A model generated the notes under the pieces. The model did no database searches, was not told where the DNA came from, and saw nothing but the letters and a program-made list of their open reading frames with translations. From contig NZ_MKUD01000006.1 in assembly GCF_001898575.1 (NCBI RefSeq), positions 1-64,000 on the forward strand: a DNA stretch of 64,000 nucleotides, read 5' to 3'. Shown one piece after another: positions 34,997 through 44,281 of the stretch (within the stretch, counting starts at the first letter, position 1; every line of letters begins with the position of its first letter). The DNA comes from Spirosoma sp. 48-14 (lineage in GTDB: Bacteria > Bacteroidota > Bacteroidia > Cytophagales > Spirosomataceae). The translations under genes and the position numbers were made by a program.

Positions 34997-36856
34997 TTAT
35001 TGCCATTCGCGTGATAACCGGCCTGTATACAGGGCAACACTCCAGGGTGGCAGATTAACAGGTTGACCAGGCGCTAGTTGGTTGGGCAACAGGGCTATAT
35101 CTGTTGAGTTGGTTTCCTGCCATTGTGCCTCTTTCGAATCCAGTTGTTTGTCCCACTGCGTAACCCAGACGGGAAGGGTATAGGAGATGGGCTCTTCCGA
35201 AAAGTTGAAGAGGATGTTAGCATGCTGTTGGCCATCAATAGTTTGGCGGTGTAGCACAAAGCCCGATTGCCCAAGTACCGTAACCCGAATATCGTTCTTG
35301 CTGACATTCCGCAGCACAGGAATCGACTGCCGTAATTCGATTAAGCGTTTGTGCCACGCCAGCATCGTGGCATGTCGTCCTTCGGTTCGGGTATGCCATT
35401 GTATTTTCGACTGTACAAACGTGTCTTTGTCGGCAGGGTCGGGGAGTTCGGCGTCGCCAATGAACGCTTTGAAATCGTTCTTGCGACCTTCCCGAACGGC
35501 GTTGAGCAAGGCGGGGTCGGTATGGCTGACGAAGTAATAAAAAGGAGATTCATCGGCGTATTCTTCACCCATAAATAGCATGGGAACATAGGGCGACAGC
35601 AGCAGGGCTGCCGCTGCCACTTTCTGACGGTCAAAATCGACCAGGAGCGAGAGCCGTTCGGTGCCGAGCAAATTGCCAACCTGATCGTGATTGAGGTTGA
35701 AAACAACGAACCGATCGCCAGGAATACCTGCCGATGATCGACCAAATTTCCGTTTGCGAAGCGAAGCATAGTCGCCACTGGCTACGAAACCATCGGTATA
35801 GGCTTTGGCAAGCTGTTCCATTCGGCCGAAATCATGATACCGCTGGCGGCCGGGTTTATGGATCAGTACATGCAACGCATGGTGAAAATCGTCGAGCCAC
35901 TGGGCATCAAAACCATACCCGCCCGCATCGGGTGATTTAACCACGCGTGGGTTGTTCAGGTCGGATTCCGCAACCAGATAAAGCGCCCGGCCGAGTCGTT
36001 CTTCCAGATAAGCTACCTTGCTGTGGGTCAGTTCCCAAATATGGACGGCCCCCATGTCAAATACTTCATGAATGGCATCGAAGCGCAGGCCATCGACATG
36101 ATACTGTTCAAACCAGAAAAGCGGATTATTGGACACGTAGTCGCGCACACCATCCGACCATTCTCGGTCATAGTTTATTGCATTACCCCAGGGCGTATGG
36201 TATTTGTCGGTGAAGTAAGGACCAAACTGGGTGAGGTAGTTGCCTTCTGGACCCAAGTGGTTATACACAACGTCCAGAAAAATAGCCAGTCCACGTGCAT
36301 GGCAGGCATCGACCAGTTTTTTTAGCCCGGTTGGTCCGCCATAGGAGTCCTGAACCGAATAGGGGTATACCCCGTCGTAACCCCAGTTACGCTCGCCCGG
36401 AAACTGACAGACGGGTAACAATTGCAGGGCATTTACGCCCAAGTCTGCCAGATCATCAAGTCGGGCTATGATGGCTTCAAATGTACCCTCTTGGGTGAAC
36501 GTACCCACATGTATTTGATAAAAAATAAGATCATGAAAAGGTAAGCCACGCCAGCCCTCATCCTGCCAGTGATAGGCCGAGTGATCAATAACCTCCGATG
36601 GGCCATGAACGCCATTGGGCTGAAAATGAGAGGCTGGGTCCGCAAATTCGCTCTGGTTGTCCAGCCTGTACAGGTATTGGGTGCCTGGTTCAATACCCTC
36701 AACTTCCAGCTTGAAATACCCCCATTCATCACATAACATGGGCAACTCTCGTTGTTGGGGGTGTACAATATGCAGGGTTACAGATTTACATTTGGGTGCC
36801 CATACCGTAAATACGCAGCGCCCATTACTGGTATATGTTGCTCCTATTGGTTTCAT
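34997..36856 (-). CDS. treZ: Malto-oligosyltrehalose trehalohydrolase
   Basis: TreZ is a cytosolic GH13 enzyme that releases trehalose from maltooligosyl trehalose made by TreY. It has 619 residues. An N-terminal CBM48/E-set domain (CVFTVWAPKCKSVTLHI, residues 13-29) is followed by the GH13 barrel: LQLLPVCQFPGERNWGYDGVYPYSV, DVVYNHLGPEGNYL, nucleophile Asp in VDGLRFDAIHEVF, acid in YLVAESDLNNPRVV, and NHDQVGN. It starts 11 bases after the alpha-glucosidase stop, so the two are cotranscribed. The pair TreY-TreZ makes trehalose from glycogen or maltodextrin as an osmoprotectant. Confidence 0.96.
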   Translation of the reverse strand: MKPIGATYTSNGRCVFTVWAPKCKSVTLHIVHPQQRELPMLCDEWGYFKLEVEGIEPGTQYLYRLDNQSEFADPASHFQPNGVHGPSEVIDHSAYHWQDEGWRGLPFHDLIFYQIHVGTFTQEGTFEAIIARLDDLADLGVNALQLLPVCQFPGERNWGYDGVYPYSVQDSYGGPTGLKKLVDACHARGLAIFLDVVYNHLGPEGNYLTQFGPYFTDKYHTPWGNAINYDREWSDGVRDYVSNNPLFWFEQYHVDGLRFDAIHEVFDMGAVHIWELTHSKVAYLEERLGRALYLVAESDLNNPRVVKSPDAGGYGFDAQWLDDFHHALHVLIHKPGRQRYHDFGRMEQLAKAYTDGFVASGDYASLRKRKFGRSSAGIPGDRFVVFNLNHDQVGNLLGTERLSLLVDFDRQKVAAAALLLSPYVPMLFMGEEYADESPFYYFVSHTDPALLNAVREGRKNDFKAFIGDAELPDPADKDTFVQSKIQWHTRTEGRHATMLAWHKRLIELRQSIPVLRNVSKNDIRVTVLGQSGFVLHRQTIDGQQHANILFNFSEEPISYTLPVWVTQWDKQLDSKEAQWQETNSTDIALLPNQLAPGQPVNLPPWSVALYTGRLSREWQ

Positions 36857-36867
36857 GTGTTCGTAAG

Positions 36868-38481
36868 TTACTCGTCAAGTAAGCGTATTAATAGGCCTTC
36901 GTCGCCACCGAGGCTGATGCTGTCGGCTACCTCAGCTCCTTCCCATTCGGGTACTGTTGCGATTGCGACAATGCCTTTTAATGAATTGTCTTTGGCGTTA
37001 AAATAAGCGGGTCGATGGCTCAGGTTCAGCAGAATAAGGAAACGAGGATGGCCTTCCAGTTGCCGGATATAAGCGATAAGCTGTGAGGTAGCGTTAACAG
37101 GTACGTAGTCGCCAACCATTAGTGCTGGCTCCTGTTGCCGGAGGCCGATCAATTGTTTATAGAACGAAAGCATGGAAAATGGGTCTGCTTCCTGTCGCCA
37201 AACGTTTTCCCTATCGAAATTACGAGCCACTCGTAACCAGGGTTTGCTTTCTGTAAAGCCTGCATTAGCTGTGTTATTCCACTGCATGGGCGTTCGGGCG
37301 GGGTCACGGCTTAGGTTTTTATCGGGCATGTTTAGCCCTTGCGGGTCCTGGACTTCATTGAAGGGGATCGGAACATCGCGCATCCCGATTTCTTCGCCAT
37401 AATAAATAGTTGGCGTACCGCGTAGGGTTAGCAGCAGCAGGGCAGCTACTCTGGCCTGTTCAGTGCCCACCCGGCTCGTAATGCGGGGCTGGTCGTGATT
37501 ACCCAGCACCCAGTTGGGCCATCCGCCCTTGGGCAAAAGACCTTCATACTGGTCGATAGTAGCCGCAATTATCTGTGCATCCCAGGGTAGGGTTAACAGT
37601 TGAAAATTGAAGGGCAGGTGCGCCCCATTGCCATCAATACCGTAATAGGTAACTAATTGATGGATAGGGAGATATATTTCGCCAATCAGCAGCCGCTCTG
37701 GATAGGAGTCGATGACCTGCCGCATTTTTACTACGATATCATGAACTTCAGGCTGGTCAGTAGAGTAAACTGGCAACAGCTGCTCATACGTCGCCATGTG
37801 GGACTGATAGTCGGGGTTGACGGGGTTATCCCGCAGGTTTTTATCCTTGATCATGTGCCACATCACATCTACCCGAAACCCATCAACCCCTTTGTCGAGC
37901 CAGAACCGCATAACATTCAGCATGGCTTCCTGCACCGCTAGATTTCGCCAGTTCAGGTCCGGTTGCTCCTTCAGAAAAGCATGGTAATAATACTGCCCGG
38001 TGTGTTCGTCCCATTCCCAGGCGCTTCCGCCGAAAACGCTGAGCCAATTGTTGGGTTCTGACCTATCAGATTTACTGTCGTGCCAGATGTACCAGTCCCG
38101 TTTCGGGTTATCGCGCGATGAGCGGGATTCGAGAAACCAGGGGTGTTGGTTCGATGTATGGTTGGGAACAAGGTCCAGAATCAATTTCATACCCCGGCTA
38201 TGCACCCCCGTCAGTAGTTCATCGAAATCGTCTAGTGAACCAAAAATGGGGTCGATATTCTGATAATCAGCAATGTCGTATCCAAAGTCGGCCATTGGGG
38301 ATGGGTAGACCGGGGAAAGCCATATAGCCGTCACGCCCAGTTCGTTCAGGTAATCCAGTCGTTTCAGGATACCCCGAAGATCACCAATGCCATCACTGTT
38401 ACTGTCCTGAAAGGATCGTGGATAAATTTGATAGATAATTCCCCCCTGCCACCATATATATCCTGATTTACTCTCGATCAT
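36868..38481 (-). CDS. GH13 alpha-glucosidase (oligo-1,6-glucosidase-like)
   Basis: This 537-residue GH13 enzyme hydrolyses alpha-glucosidic bonds of small oligosaccharides. Features: WWQGGIIYQIYPRSFQDSN, GDLRGILKRLDYLNELGVTAIWLSP, DLVPNHTS, nucleophile in GVDGFRVDVMWHM, acid in RLLIGEIYLP, VLGNHDQPRI, and RTPMQWNN near the end. There is no signal peptide, so it acts in the cytosol. Relatives include oligo-1,6-glucosidase, sucrose/maltose alpha-glucosidases and trehalose-6-phosphate hydrolase; I cannot choose between them. It is first of the operon with treZ (11-base spacing) and may trim maltodextrin or recycle products of the TreYZ route. Confidence 0.9.
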   Translation of the reverse strand: MIESKSGYIWWQGGIIYQIYPRSFQDSNSDGIGDLRGILKRLDYLNELGVTAIWLSPVYPSPMADFGYDIADYQNIDPIFGSLDDFDELLTGVHSRGMKLILDLVPNHTSNQHPWFLESRSSRDNPKRDWYIWHDSKSDRSEPNNWLSVFGGSAWEWDEHTGQYYYHAFLKEQPDLNWRNLAVQEAMLNVMRFWLDKGVDGFRVDVMWHMIKDKNLRDNPVNPDYQSHMATYEQLLPVYSTDQPEVHDIVVKMRQVIDSYPERLLIGEIYLPIHQLVTYYGIDGNGAHLPFNFQLLTLPWDAQIIAATIDQYEGLLPKGGWPNWVLGNHDQPRITSRVGTEQARVAALLLLTLRGTPTIYYGEEIGMRDVPIPFNEVQDPQGLNMPDKNLSRDPARTPMQWNNTANAGFTESKPWLRVARNFDRENVWRQEADPFSMLSFYKQLIGLRQQEPALMVGDYVPVNATSQLIAYIRQLEGHPRFLILLNLSHRPAYFNAKDNSLKGIVAIATVPEWEGAEVADSISLGGDEGLLIRLLDE

Positions 38482-38763
38482 AGTATTGAGTCGTTACTAA
38501 TGGGTGCCGCTGACCGTCTAACGAATCGTCCGATGCGCTATCTGACTACTATGCCTCTTTAAATGAAGGGAAAGCTATTTTTGTTTGCTAAACAGGATGT
38601 ATTACTCCCAAAAATTGAGGAAATGGCTGCCGGAAATGGTCAGGGACAAGACAACTCGTTGATGAATAAAAGGGTGGTGCATCGTTATTTTTTTCATTCG
38701 TTAAACGAAGCCGGTAAGTCTGGGGTCTACTAATACATACTACACCTATATGTTATTTTTCTA

Positions 38764-39054
38764 ATGATAATTGATCAGTTTACTATTGCCACACACCACA
38801 ACCTTCTTACGGATATACACACAAACGGCGTTTTTATTGGCGTATTGAATAAACCCGATCTGCGTATTAATCTCCTTTACTGGAATCGATTTCTAGTCGA
38901 AATCCACTGTCAGTTTATTGGCCAGGAATGGGAGCCTGTCAAGGTTAATTACCAACTTCGAACAGAAGTTTATATGGATTTATTAATGTCCAGCCTAACT
39001 CAGCAACAGGTTTGTAAGCTCCGCGACGCCATCCATAGTCAGGAAACAAACTGA
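38764..39054 (+). CDS. Hypothetical protein
   Basis: This 96-residue protein is of unknown family. The composition alternates hydrophobic and polar residues (FTIATHHNLLTDIHTNGVFIGVLNKPDLRINLLYWNRFLVEIHCQF), suggesting a small beta-sheet, with a short helical end (VYMDLLMSSLTQQQVCKLRDAIHSQ). No signal or metal motif. It stands alone between divergent and convergent neighbours. Codon use is normal. The call rests on length and composition only. Confidence 0.6.
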   Translation: MIIDQFTIATHHNLLTDIHTNGVFIGVLNKPDLRINLLYWNRFLVEIHCQFIGQEWEPVKVNYQLRTEVYMDLLMSSLTQQQVCKLRDAIHSQETN

Positions 39055-39112
39055 TTACTTGCTAGTGCGACCTATTGTGCTTACGCTAAGAGCATTACGA
39101 AGAACGCTAAAG

Positions 39113-39865
39113 TCACGTCGTAACTCGTCGGATATTGTCCAGTAACACCGCTGTGGCAATACCGACGTTCAAGGATTCAGCTTCTCCGTATCGAGGAATG
39201 GTAACAGGCTGGGTGACATACCGGGCAAGGTCGGGTCCGATACCATTCGATTCATTACCCATCACCAGATAACCAGATTTTGCGAATGGGAGCGTATGCA
39301 CATCGGCACCGTTCAGAAAGGCACCGTAAACGGGTATAGCGCCAGCCGATTGAGCGAGTACCTGAACCACATTGCCATACCACCAGTTTACTCGGGTAAA
39401 GGAGCCTTTGCTGGCCGAAATAACTTTCGGATTATAGATATCGGCAGTTGTCTCGGAGCATAAAATTTTTCGGACGCCATACCAGTCAGCAATGCGGAGG
39501 ATAGTGCCCAGATTGCCAGGATCACGGATGTCATCTAAAATCAGGGCAATTTCGTCGGGCTGAGCCAATAGCGGGCGGTTCTCTTTCGTTCTGACCACAG
39601 CCAGAGCCGCATTATTACTTTCGAGCGTTCCGGCGCGTGTCAACTCCGCTTCGGAAACGATTTCGACAGCTATTCGTTGGCGATCTGTAAGGTGAGCGTT
39701 TTCTTTGTAAAATGCTTCAGTCGCTATTACCAGTTCGGTCTGGAAGGTTGATAGCAGAACCTCTTGGACGCTCTTGGCTCCTTCGACCAGAAAGGCGCCG
39801 TGTTGTTGCCGGTATTTTTTCTGGTGCAGTGACTGAATGTATTTAAGCTGATTTTTGGAAAGCAT
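39113..39865 (-). CDS. SpoU/TrmH-family RNA 2'-O-ribose methyltransferase
   Basis: This 250-residue SAM-dependent methyltransferase modifies rRNA or tRNA. An N-terminal substrate-binding domain (LKYIQSLHQKKYRQQHGAFLVEGAKSVQEVL) precedes the SPOUT knot. Motif 1 is LILDDIRDPGNLGTILRIADWYG, motif 2 is YLVMGNESNGIGPDLAR, and motif 3 is VTIPRYGEAESLNVGIATAVLL. The ATG complementary to 39863-39865 (MLSKNQLKYIQ) is the sensible start; an upstream extension is encoded by a heptamer inverted repeat. The start is only 10 bases from that of divergent tamL, so each 5' leader must overlap the other's gene. Relatives include RlmB-like rRNA methylases; exact target unknown. Confidence 0.92.
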   Translation of the reverse strand: MLSKNQLKYIQSLHQKKYRQQHGAFLVEGAKSVQEVLLSTFQTELVIATEAFYKENAHLTDRQRIAVEIVSEAELTRAGTLESNNAALAVVRTKENRPLLAQPDEIALILDDIRDPGNLGTILRIADWYGVRKILCSETTADIYNPKVISASKGSFTRVNWWYGNVVQVLAQSAGAIPVYGAFLNGADVHTLPFAKSGYLVMGNESNGIGPDLARYVTQPVTIPRYGEAESLNVGIATAVLLDNIRRVTT

Positions 39866-39875
39866 GTTGTTAGGA

Positions 39876-42545
39876 ATGAATAATGTAAAATGGATAATGA
39901 ATAATAGTATACGGGTACTTCGTTCGTACCATTGTTCATCATTCATTGTTCATTGTACATTAATTATTTCGCTGTCCAGTTGCCTGAGTACCAAGCGGCT
40001 GGGTATCAATCAATATATCCTGACGGCTCAAACAGTAAAAGGTAATCGAGCTATTTCCCGAGAAAATCTCGAAAGCCTGATTCCTCAAAAACCGAACCGG
40101 CGGGTACTGGGTCTACCCATTACGCCACCCCTCTGGTTTTATCAACTGGGCCTACGTCGATACAATCGTGAAAAGGCTGTTCAGGAGTTAGAGGCCAAAA
40201 CTAATGAATTTGAACAGCAAAGCCAGCAACTGGCCGACCAGCCCAGGGAACTCAAAAAACTGAATAAACAATATAGCCGTAAACTGAAGCGTCTACGTGT
40301 GAAGGCTGAGGAAGGCAACTGGCTGATGCGGAGTCTGGGCGAACCCCCTTCTTATTTTGCCGAAGCAGATGCCAAGGCCAATACGGCCAAAATGCAGAAA
40401 TATCTGTCGGACAAAGGGTTCTTCAATGCAAAAACAAGTTATACCCTCGACACGATTCGTCGGTCGCAGATTCGGGTAAATTATTTGATTCGAGAAAACG
40501 AAGGGTTTTATCTGCGCAATATCAGTTATCAGATTGCCGATCCTCGGGTCGATTCAATTGTGCGGCAGTCGTTCGACCAGTCGAAACTTAAAGTGGGCGA
40601 ACGATTCGATTTCGATAATATGTCGGGGGAGCGCGTTCGGATAGAGTCGCTGCTGCGCGATCAGGGATATTACACCTTTTCTCGTCAGTATATCCGGGCT
40701 ACCGATGTCGATACCATTCGCCGGGGTAATGCCCGTCGGTATCTGGAGGGGGTTGAACCCGGCGATTCGACCCGCCGGACGGTTGATGTGGCCATTCTGA
40801 TTGTGAATCCGCCCGGAAGAGCGTCGCATCCGATTTACCACATTGGTGATGTCGATGTTCAGATAAGCCCAAACGGCGATTTGGCTACTAATGGTCAGCC
40901 TGCCATTATGAGTTCGCTGGATACCATGAAGCGGAACGGGATTAGCTACATGCTGAGCGGTCAGGATATTTCGCTACGGCTGCTGGAATCAAAAATTCTG
41001 CTTCGTCCCAATCAGCTGTATAGCCAGACCAGCTTCCGGGATACGCAGCGGCAGTTGTTCATGCTGAATCAGTTTAAATACATTAACCTCACGTTCACGG
41101 ATACCACCAACCGGCGATTGCATGCGCTTGTAACAGCTAGTCCACTGGATAAATACGAGGCTACTGCCGAAGGGGGAGCGACTGGACTGTTCTACCAGGG
41201 GCAGGGGTATCCAGGTGGATTTGGAAGTCTGGTTTTTCGGGTACGTAATCTGTTTGGCGGGCTGGAAACGTTGGAAACCTCGGTTCGGTATGGGGTAGAA
41301 GCCCAGACGGGATTTGTGCCTGATCCGAATAATTTTAACAAAGTCGTGTATGCGTCGCAGGAGTTAGGCGTCAGTAGTTCACTGATTTTTCCGCAGATTT
41401 TATTGCCAGGTCGCTTTCGCTTCCGCTTTACACCGTATGCTCCCCGTACTCAGGTTAGTTTAAGTTTTAACAATACCTTTCGCCCTGACTTTCGCCGGTC
41501 ACTGCTTCGGGCCACTATGGCTTACAACTGGCAAACGACCCCTGCCAAACAATTCAATTTCCTGATTGCCGATATTAACCTGATCAATGCTGGAGATGGT
41601 ACAAATAAGGTCATAAGTCAGGCGTTTTACGATCAATTATTAGCCTTACGAAGCCAGGGAAGCACTGTTTATCTAAACTTTTTTCGGCGCTCGCTCAGTT
41701 CAAGTTTTAGTTTCGCTTATACCTATAATACAAATACCCCTGGCCAGAATCGTCGGGCCAATTTCTTTCGTACAGTTCTGGAGTCAGGTGGAACCACACT
41801 CAATTTCTTTTCAGATAAGACAGTGGCTGGCTGGAGTGAAGAAAATGGGGGTATTGGTGTTCAGCTCTATAAATTCCTGAGAGCTAGCCTTGACTATCGG
41901 CATTACATCCCAATCCGGTCTCGCACAACGCTGGCTTTTCGGGTCAATACAGGGGTCGCTTATGGTTATGGGCCCGGAGGAGGCCCGGTGCCGTACGAAA
42001 AACTATTCTTTGCTGGTGGGAGCAATAGTGTCAGAGCGTGGTTACCCAGAAGGCTAGGGCCGGGTTCTGCGTTCCCGTATCAGGCCGGAGATGCGTCAAA
42101 ACCAGCCATTGACTCCTTAACCGGGCAGTTCAAATATTTATTCGAGCAGCCAGGTAATATTCTGATCGAGGGCTCAGCCGAACTTCGGGGGCGTTTATTT
42201 CACCTTGGAGCTGATATCAATGGGGCTGTTTTCATCGATGCAGGCAACGTATGGGCGTTTAGAAGCCGTTCGGCTACAGCCGACCAACCTCGTGCTGGCT
42301 CTACCTTTCAATTCGATTCGTTTATTCCGCAAATTGCTGTCGGTACGGGGGTAGGGTTACGGATCGACTTTTCATTTTTCGTGATTCGGCTGGATGGTGG
42401 TATTAAAGTGTGGGATCCTGCCCGATTGAATCTGAGTGAAGCTGAGGGGGGAGGGGCTTTTATCCTTCCCAAGTTCTCGCTTGCTAAATTGTCGAGCGGG
42501 CCTAATCCGCTGGTAATCAATTTCGGCGTTGGCTATCCGTTTTAA
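39876..42545 (+). CDS. tamL: BamA/TamA-family outer membrane lipoprotein (TamL)
   Basis: TamL is an Omp85-superfamily outer-membrane protein, thought in Bacteroidota to replace TamA in envelope biogenesis. With the ATG at 39876 it has 889 residues and begins with a lipoprotein signal peptide ending in the lipobox LSSC; the Cys codon is 39981-39983. Two or three POTRA-like domains follow (about 150-470; YLSDKGFFNAKTSY and LFMLNQFKYINLTF are POTRA-type), then a 16-strand barrel with VRFRF-like strands and the Omp85 VRAWLPRRLGPG motif, ending VNFGVGYPF-like (LVINFGVGYPF). An ATG at 39897 would give a shorter, equally plausible signal peptide. A TTG start at 39855 is rejected. Signal region lies in an inverted repeat. 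Confidence 0.9.
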   Translation: MNNVKWIMNNSIRVLRSYHCSSFIVHCTLIISLSSCLSTKRLGINQYILTAQTVKGNRAISRENLESLIPQKPNRRVLGLPITPPLWFYQLGLRRYNREKAVQELEAKTNEFEQQSQQLADQPRELKKLNKQYSRKLKRLRVKAEEGNWLMRSLGEPPSYFAEADAKANTAKMQKYLSDKGFFNAKTSYTLDTIRRSQIRVNYLIRENEGFYLRNISYQIADPRVDSIVRQSFDQSKLKVGERFDFDNMSGERVRIESLLRDQGYYTFSRQYIRATDVDTIRRGNARRYLEGVEPGDSTRRTVDVAILIVNPPGRASHPIYHIGDVDVQISPNGDLATNGQPAIMSSLDTMKRNGISYMLSGQDISLRLLESKILLRPNQLYSQTSFRDTQRQLFMLNQFKYINLTFTDTTNRRLHALVTASPLDKYEATAEGGATGLFYQGQGYPGGFGSLVFRVRNLFGGLETLETSVRYGVEAQTGFVPDPNNFNKVVYASQELGVSSSLIFPQILLPGRFRFRFTPYAPRTQVSLSFNNTFRPDFRRSLLRATMAYNWQTTPAKQFNFLIADINLINAGDGTNKVISQAFYDQLLALRSQGSTVYLNFFRRSLSSSFSFAYTYNTNTPGQNRRANFFRTVLESGGTTLNFFSDKTVAGWSEENGGIGVQLYKFLRASLDYRHYIPIRSRTTLAFRVNTGVAYGYGPGGGPVPYEKLFFAGGSNSVRAWLPRRLGPGSAFPYQAGDASKPAIDSLTGQFKYLFEQPGNILIEGSAELRGRLFHLGADINGAVFIDAGNVWAFRSRSATADQPRAGSTFQFDSFIPQIAVGTGVGLRIDFSFFVIRLDGGIKVWDPARLNLSEAEGGGAFILPKFSLAKLSSGPNPLVINFGVGYPF
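39881..39962. repeat. ATTCATT-class heptamer inverted repeat encoding the TamL signal peptide
   Basis: The arms 39881-39905 and 39938-39962 match at 21 of 25 positions, with heptamers of the type AATGTAA / ATTCATT. The spacer has an inner 5-bp stem (GGTAC with GTACC). It lies at the head-to-head junction of the methyltransferase gene and tamL. On the plus strand it is read in frame as most of the TamL signal peptide. Confidence 0.9.
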
Positions 42546-42613
42546 GTCAAGGGTATGAACGTCGCTGTCGACCAGGTCGTTAACAGAATTTAACGGCTAC
42601 TTTCTGCCAAAAT

Positions 42614-42628
42614 GACAGGATTTTCAGG
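42614..42628 (+). repeat. Solo fragment of the CAGGATT-class repeat
   Basis: GACAGGATTTTCAGG is identical over 13 bases (CAGGATTTTCAGG) to the nonamer array of the perfect inverted repeat at 13227-13317. It has no matching second arm nearby, so it looks like a decayed or half copy upstream of miaB. Confidence 0.55.
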
Positions 42629-42638
42629 GCAATCTTCT

Positions 42639-42646
42639 TAATTTTG
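42639..42646 (+). promoter_or_regulatory. Possible -7 box upstream of miaB
   Basis: TAATTTTG matches TAnnTTTG and would put the transcript start near 42653, 76 bases before the miaB ATG. No matching TTTG is found 19-21 bases upstream, so this is tentative. Confidence 0.35.
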
Positions 42647-42728
42647 TAAAAAAGAGTCGCCAAATCGTAAAGGAAGGCTGTCAGGAACTGGCGACTACCT
42701 ATCTACGCGTATCGACTACCGACGAGCA

Positions 42729-44201
42729 ATGACACCGATTACTGAACTTACTATACTTCAACCGGCTGATAAAGAACAGATTGATTTACCCCGTACCTCT
42801 GAAGAGGAACTGGCAGTGGGTAAAAAAAGACTGTATATCGAAAGCTACGGTTGCCAGATGAACTTCGCCGATAGTGAAATCGTAGCCGCTGTGATGCGGA
42901 ACGCCGGTTTTGCTACTACCTCGTCGGCCGAGGAAGCTGATCTGATCTTTTTGAATACCTGCGCTATTCGGGATAATGCTGAGCAGAAAGTTCGCAATCG
43001 ACTCAAGCATCTGACGGGCCTTAAACGTCAGAAACCTGAACTGCTGGTGGGTATGCTAGGCTGTATGGCCGAACGATTGAAAACCAAACTACTGGAAGAA
43101 GAAAAAGTGGTTGACATTGTGGCTGGCCCCGATGCCTACCGCGATATTCCGAAACTGGTAGAAGAAGCCGAATCGGGCCAGAAAGCTGTCAATGTGTTTC
43201 TGTCTCGCGAGGAAACCTATGCTGATATTTCGCCTATTCGGTTGAATTCCAATGGGGTTACAGCTTTTGTTTCGATTATGCGGGGGTGCGATAACATGTG
43301 CAGTTTCTGCGTAGTGCCGTTTACCCGTGGGCGCGAACGTAGCCGTGACCCGCACAGCATTGTTCGGGAAGCACAGGAGCTTTTCGATCAGGGCTACCGC
43401 GAAGTGACTCTACTCGGCCAGAACGTGGATAGTTATAAGTGGCAGGGAGCCGGGAGCGAGGAGCCAGTAGCTGCTAACGCCATGCCCCAGGCACCGAGCC
43501 TTCAGCCTTTGGTCACGTTTGCCAACCTCCTCGAAATGGTGGCGCAGATTCACCCTGATCTGCGGGTTCGTTTCTCAACGTCGCACCCCAAGGATATTAC
43601 GGATGATGTGCTACATACTATGGCCCGGTACGAGAACATCTGCAAGTACATTCACCTGCCCGCCCAAAGCGGTAATAGTCGGGTGTTACGACTCATGAAT
43701 CGGACGTACGATCGCCCCTGGTACATAGGTAAGATTGACCGGATACGGGAGATTTTAGGCGAGGATTGTGGAATATCGACCGATATGATTTCGGGCTTTT
43801 GTACTGAAACCGAAGAAGAGCACCAGGAGTCACTATCGCTCATGGATTATGTGCGGTACGATTACGCGTATATGTTTGCCTATTCGGAGCGTCCGGGTAC
43901 ACTGGCTGCTAAAAAGTACACCGACGACATTCCTGAAGAGGTGAAAAAGCGTCGGCTGAATGAAATCATCGCCCGTCAGTTGGAGCACTCGGCCGAACGG
44001 AATCAGCGGCACATCGGTCAGGTGCAGCGCGTACTGATCGAAGGGCCATCCAAACGCTCGGATGAGTTTCTGTGCGGCCGCAATGACCAGAACAAAATGG
44101 TCGTATTCCCGAAAGGAGATCACCAGAAAGGCCAATACGTCAATGTCCTGGTGACCGAATGTACCTCGGCAACGTTGATTGGCCAGGTAGTTAGTCATTG
44201 A
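42729..44201 (+). CDS. miaB: tRNA-2-methylthio-N6-dimethylallyladenosine synthase MiaB
   Basis: MiaB is a radical-SAM methylthiotransferase that completes ms2i6A at A37 of tRNAs reading U-starting codons. It has 490 residues. The N-terminal UPF0004 domain carries the three Cys of the auxiliary cluster ([35 protein letters not shown]). The radical SAM CxxxCxxC lies in [28 protein letters not shown] domain ends the protein. Between NVDSYKW and VTFANLLEM an insertion of about 23 residues ([19 protein letters not shown]) is encoded by GGGAGCC-type heptamers (43445-43479). The insertion lies in a surface loop of the family, so activity is likely kept. It starts a rightward run with the sigma-54 activator and lptE. 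Confidence 0.96.
   Translation: MTPITELTILQPADKEQIDLPRTSEEELAVGKKRLYIESYGCQMNFADSEIVAAVMRNAGFATTSSAEEADLIFLNTCAIRDNAEQKVRNRLKHLTGLKRQKPELLVGMLGCMAERLKTKLLEEEKVVDIVAGPDAYRDIPKLVEEAESGQKAVNVFLSREETYADISPIRLNSNGVTAFVSIMRGCDNMCSFCVVPFTRGRERSRDPHSIVREAQELFDQGYREVTLLGQNVDSYKWQGAGSEEPVAANAMPQAPSLQPLVTFANLLEMVAQIHPDLRVRFSTSHPKDITDDVLHTMARYENICKYIHLPAQSGNSRVLRLMNRTYDRPWYIGKIDRIREILGEDCGISTDMISGFCTETEEEHQESLSLMDYVRYDYAYMFAYSERPGTLAAKKYTDDIPEEVKKRRLNEIIARQLEHSAERNQRHIGQVQRVLIEGPSKRSDEFLCGRNDQNKMVVFPKGDHQKGQYVNVLVTECTSATLIGQVVSH
43445..43479 (+). repeat. In-frame heptamer array in miaB
   Basis: Five tandem heptamers are read here: GGGAGCC, GGGAGCG, AGGAGCC, AGTAGCT, GCTAACG. The first three resemble the AGGAGCG heptamers of the intergenic repeat at 61730-61755. 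They code for residues about 239-251 of MiaB. A matching complementary arm is not evident. Confidence 0.65.
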
Positions 44202-44281
44202 ATGTCATTCGATGGTCATGAGCTTGCATCAGCAACGAAAGACTGCCTGTTGACTATTAGTGACAGTAAATGACATTTTAT

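Noticed and set aside
39866..39946. N-terminal extension of the RNA methyltransferase
   Set aside because: The added residues are encoded by the heptamer repeat and have no family counterpart; the ATG at 39865 matches the family start.
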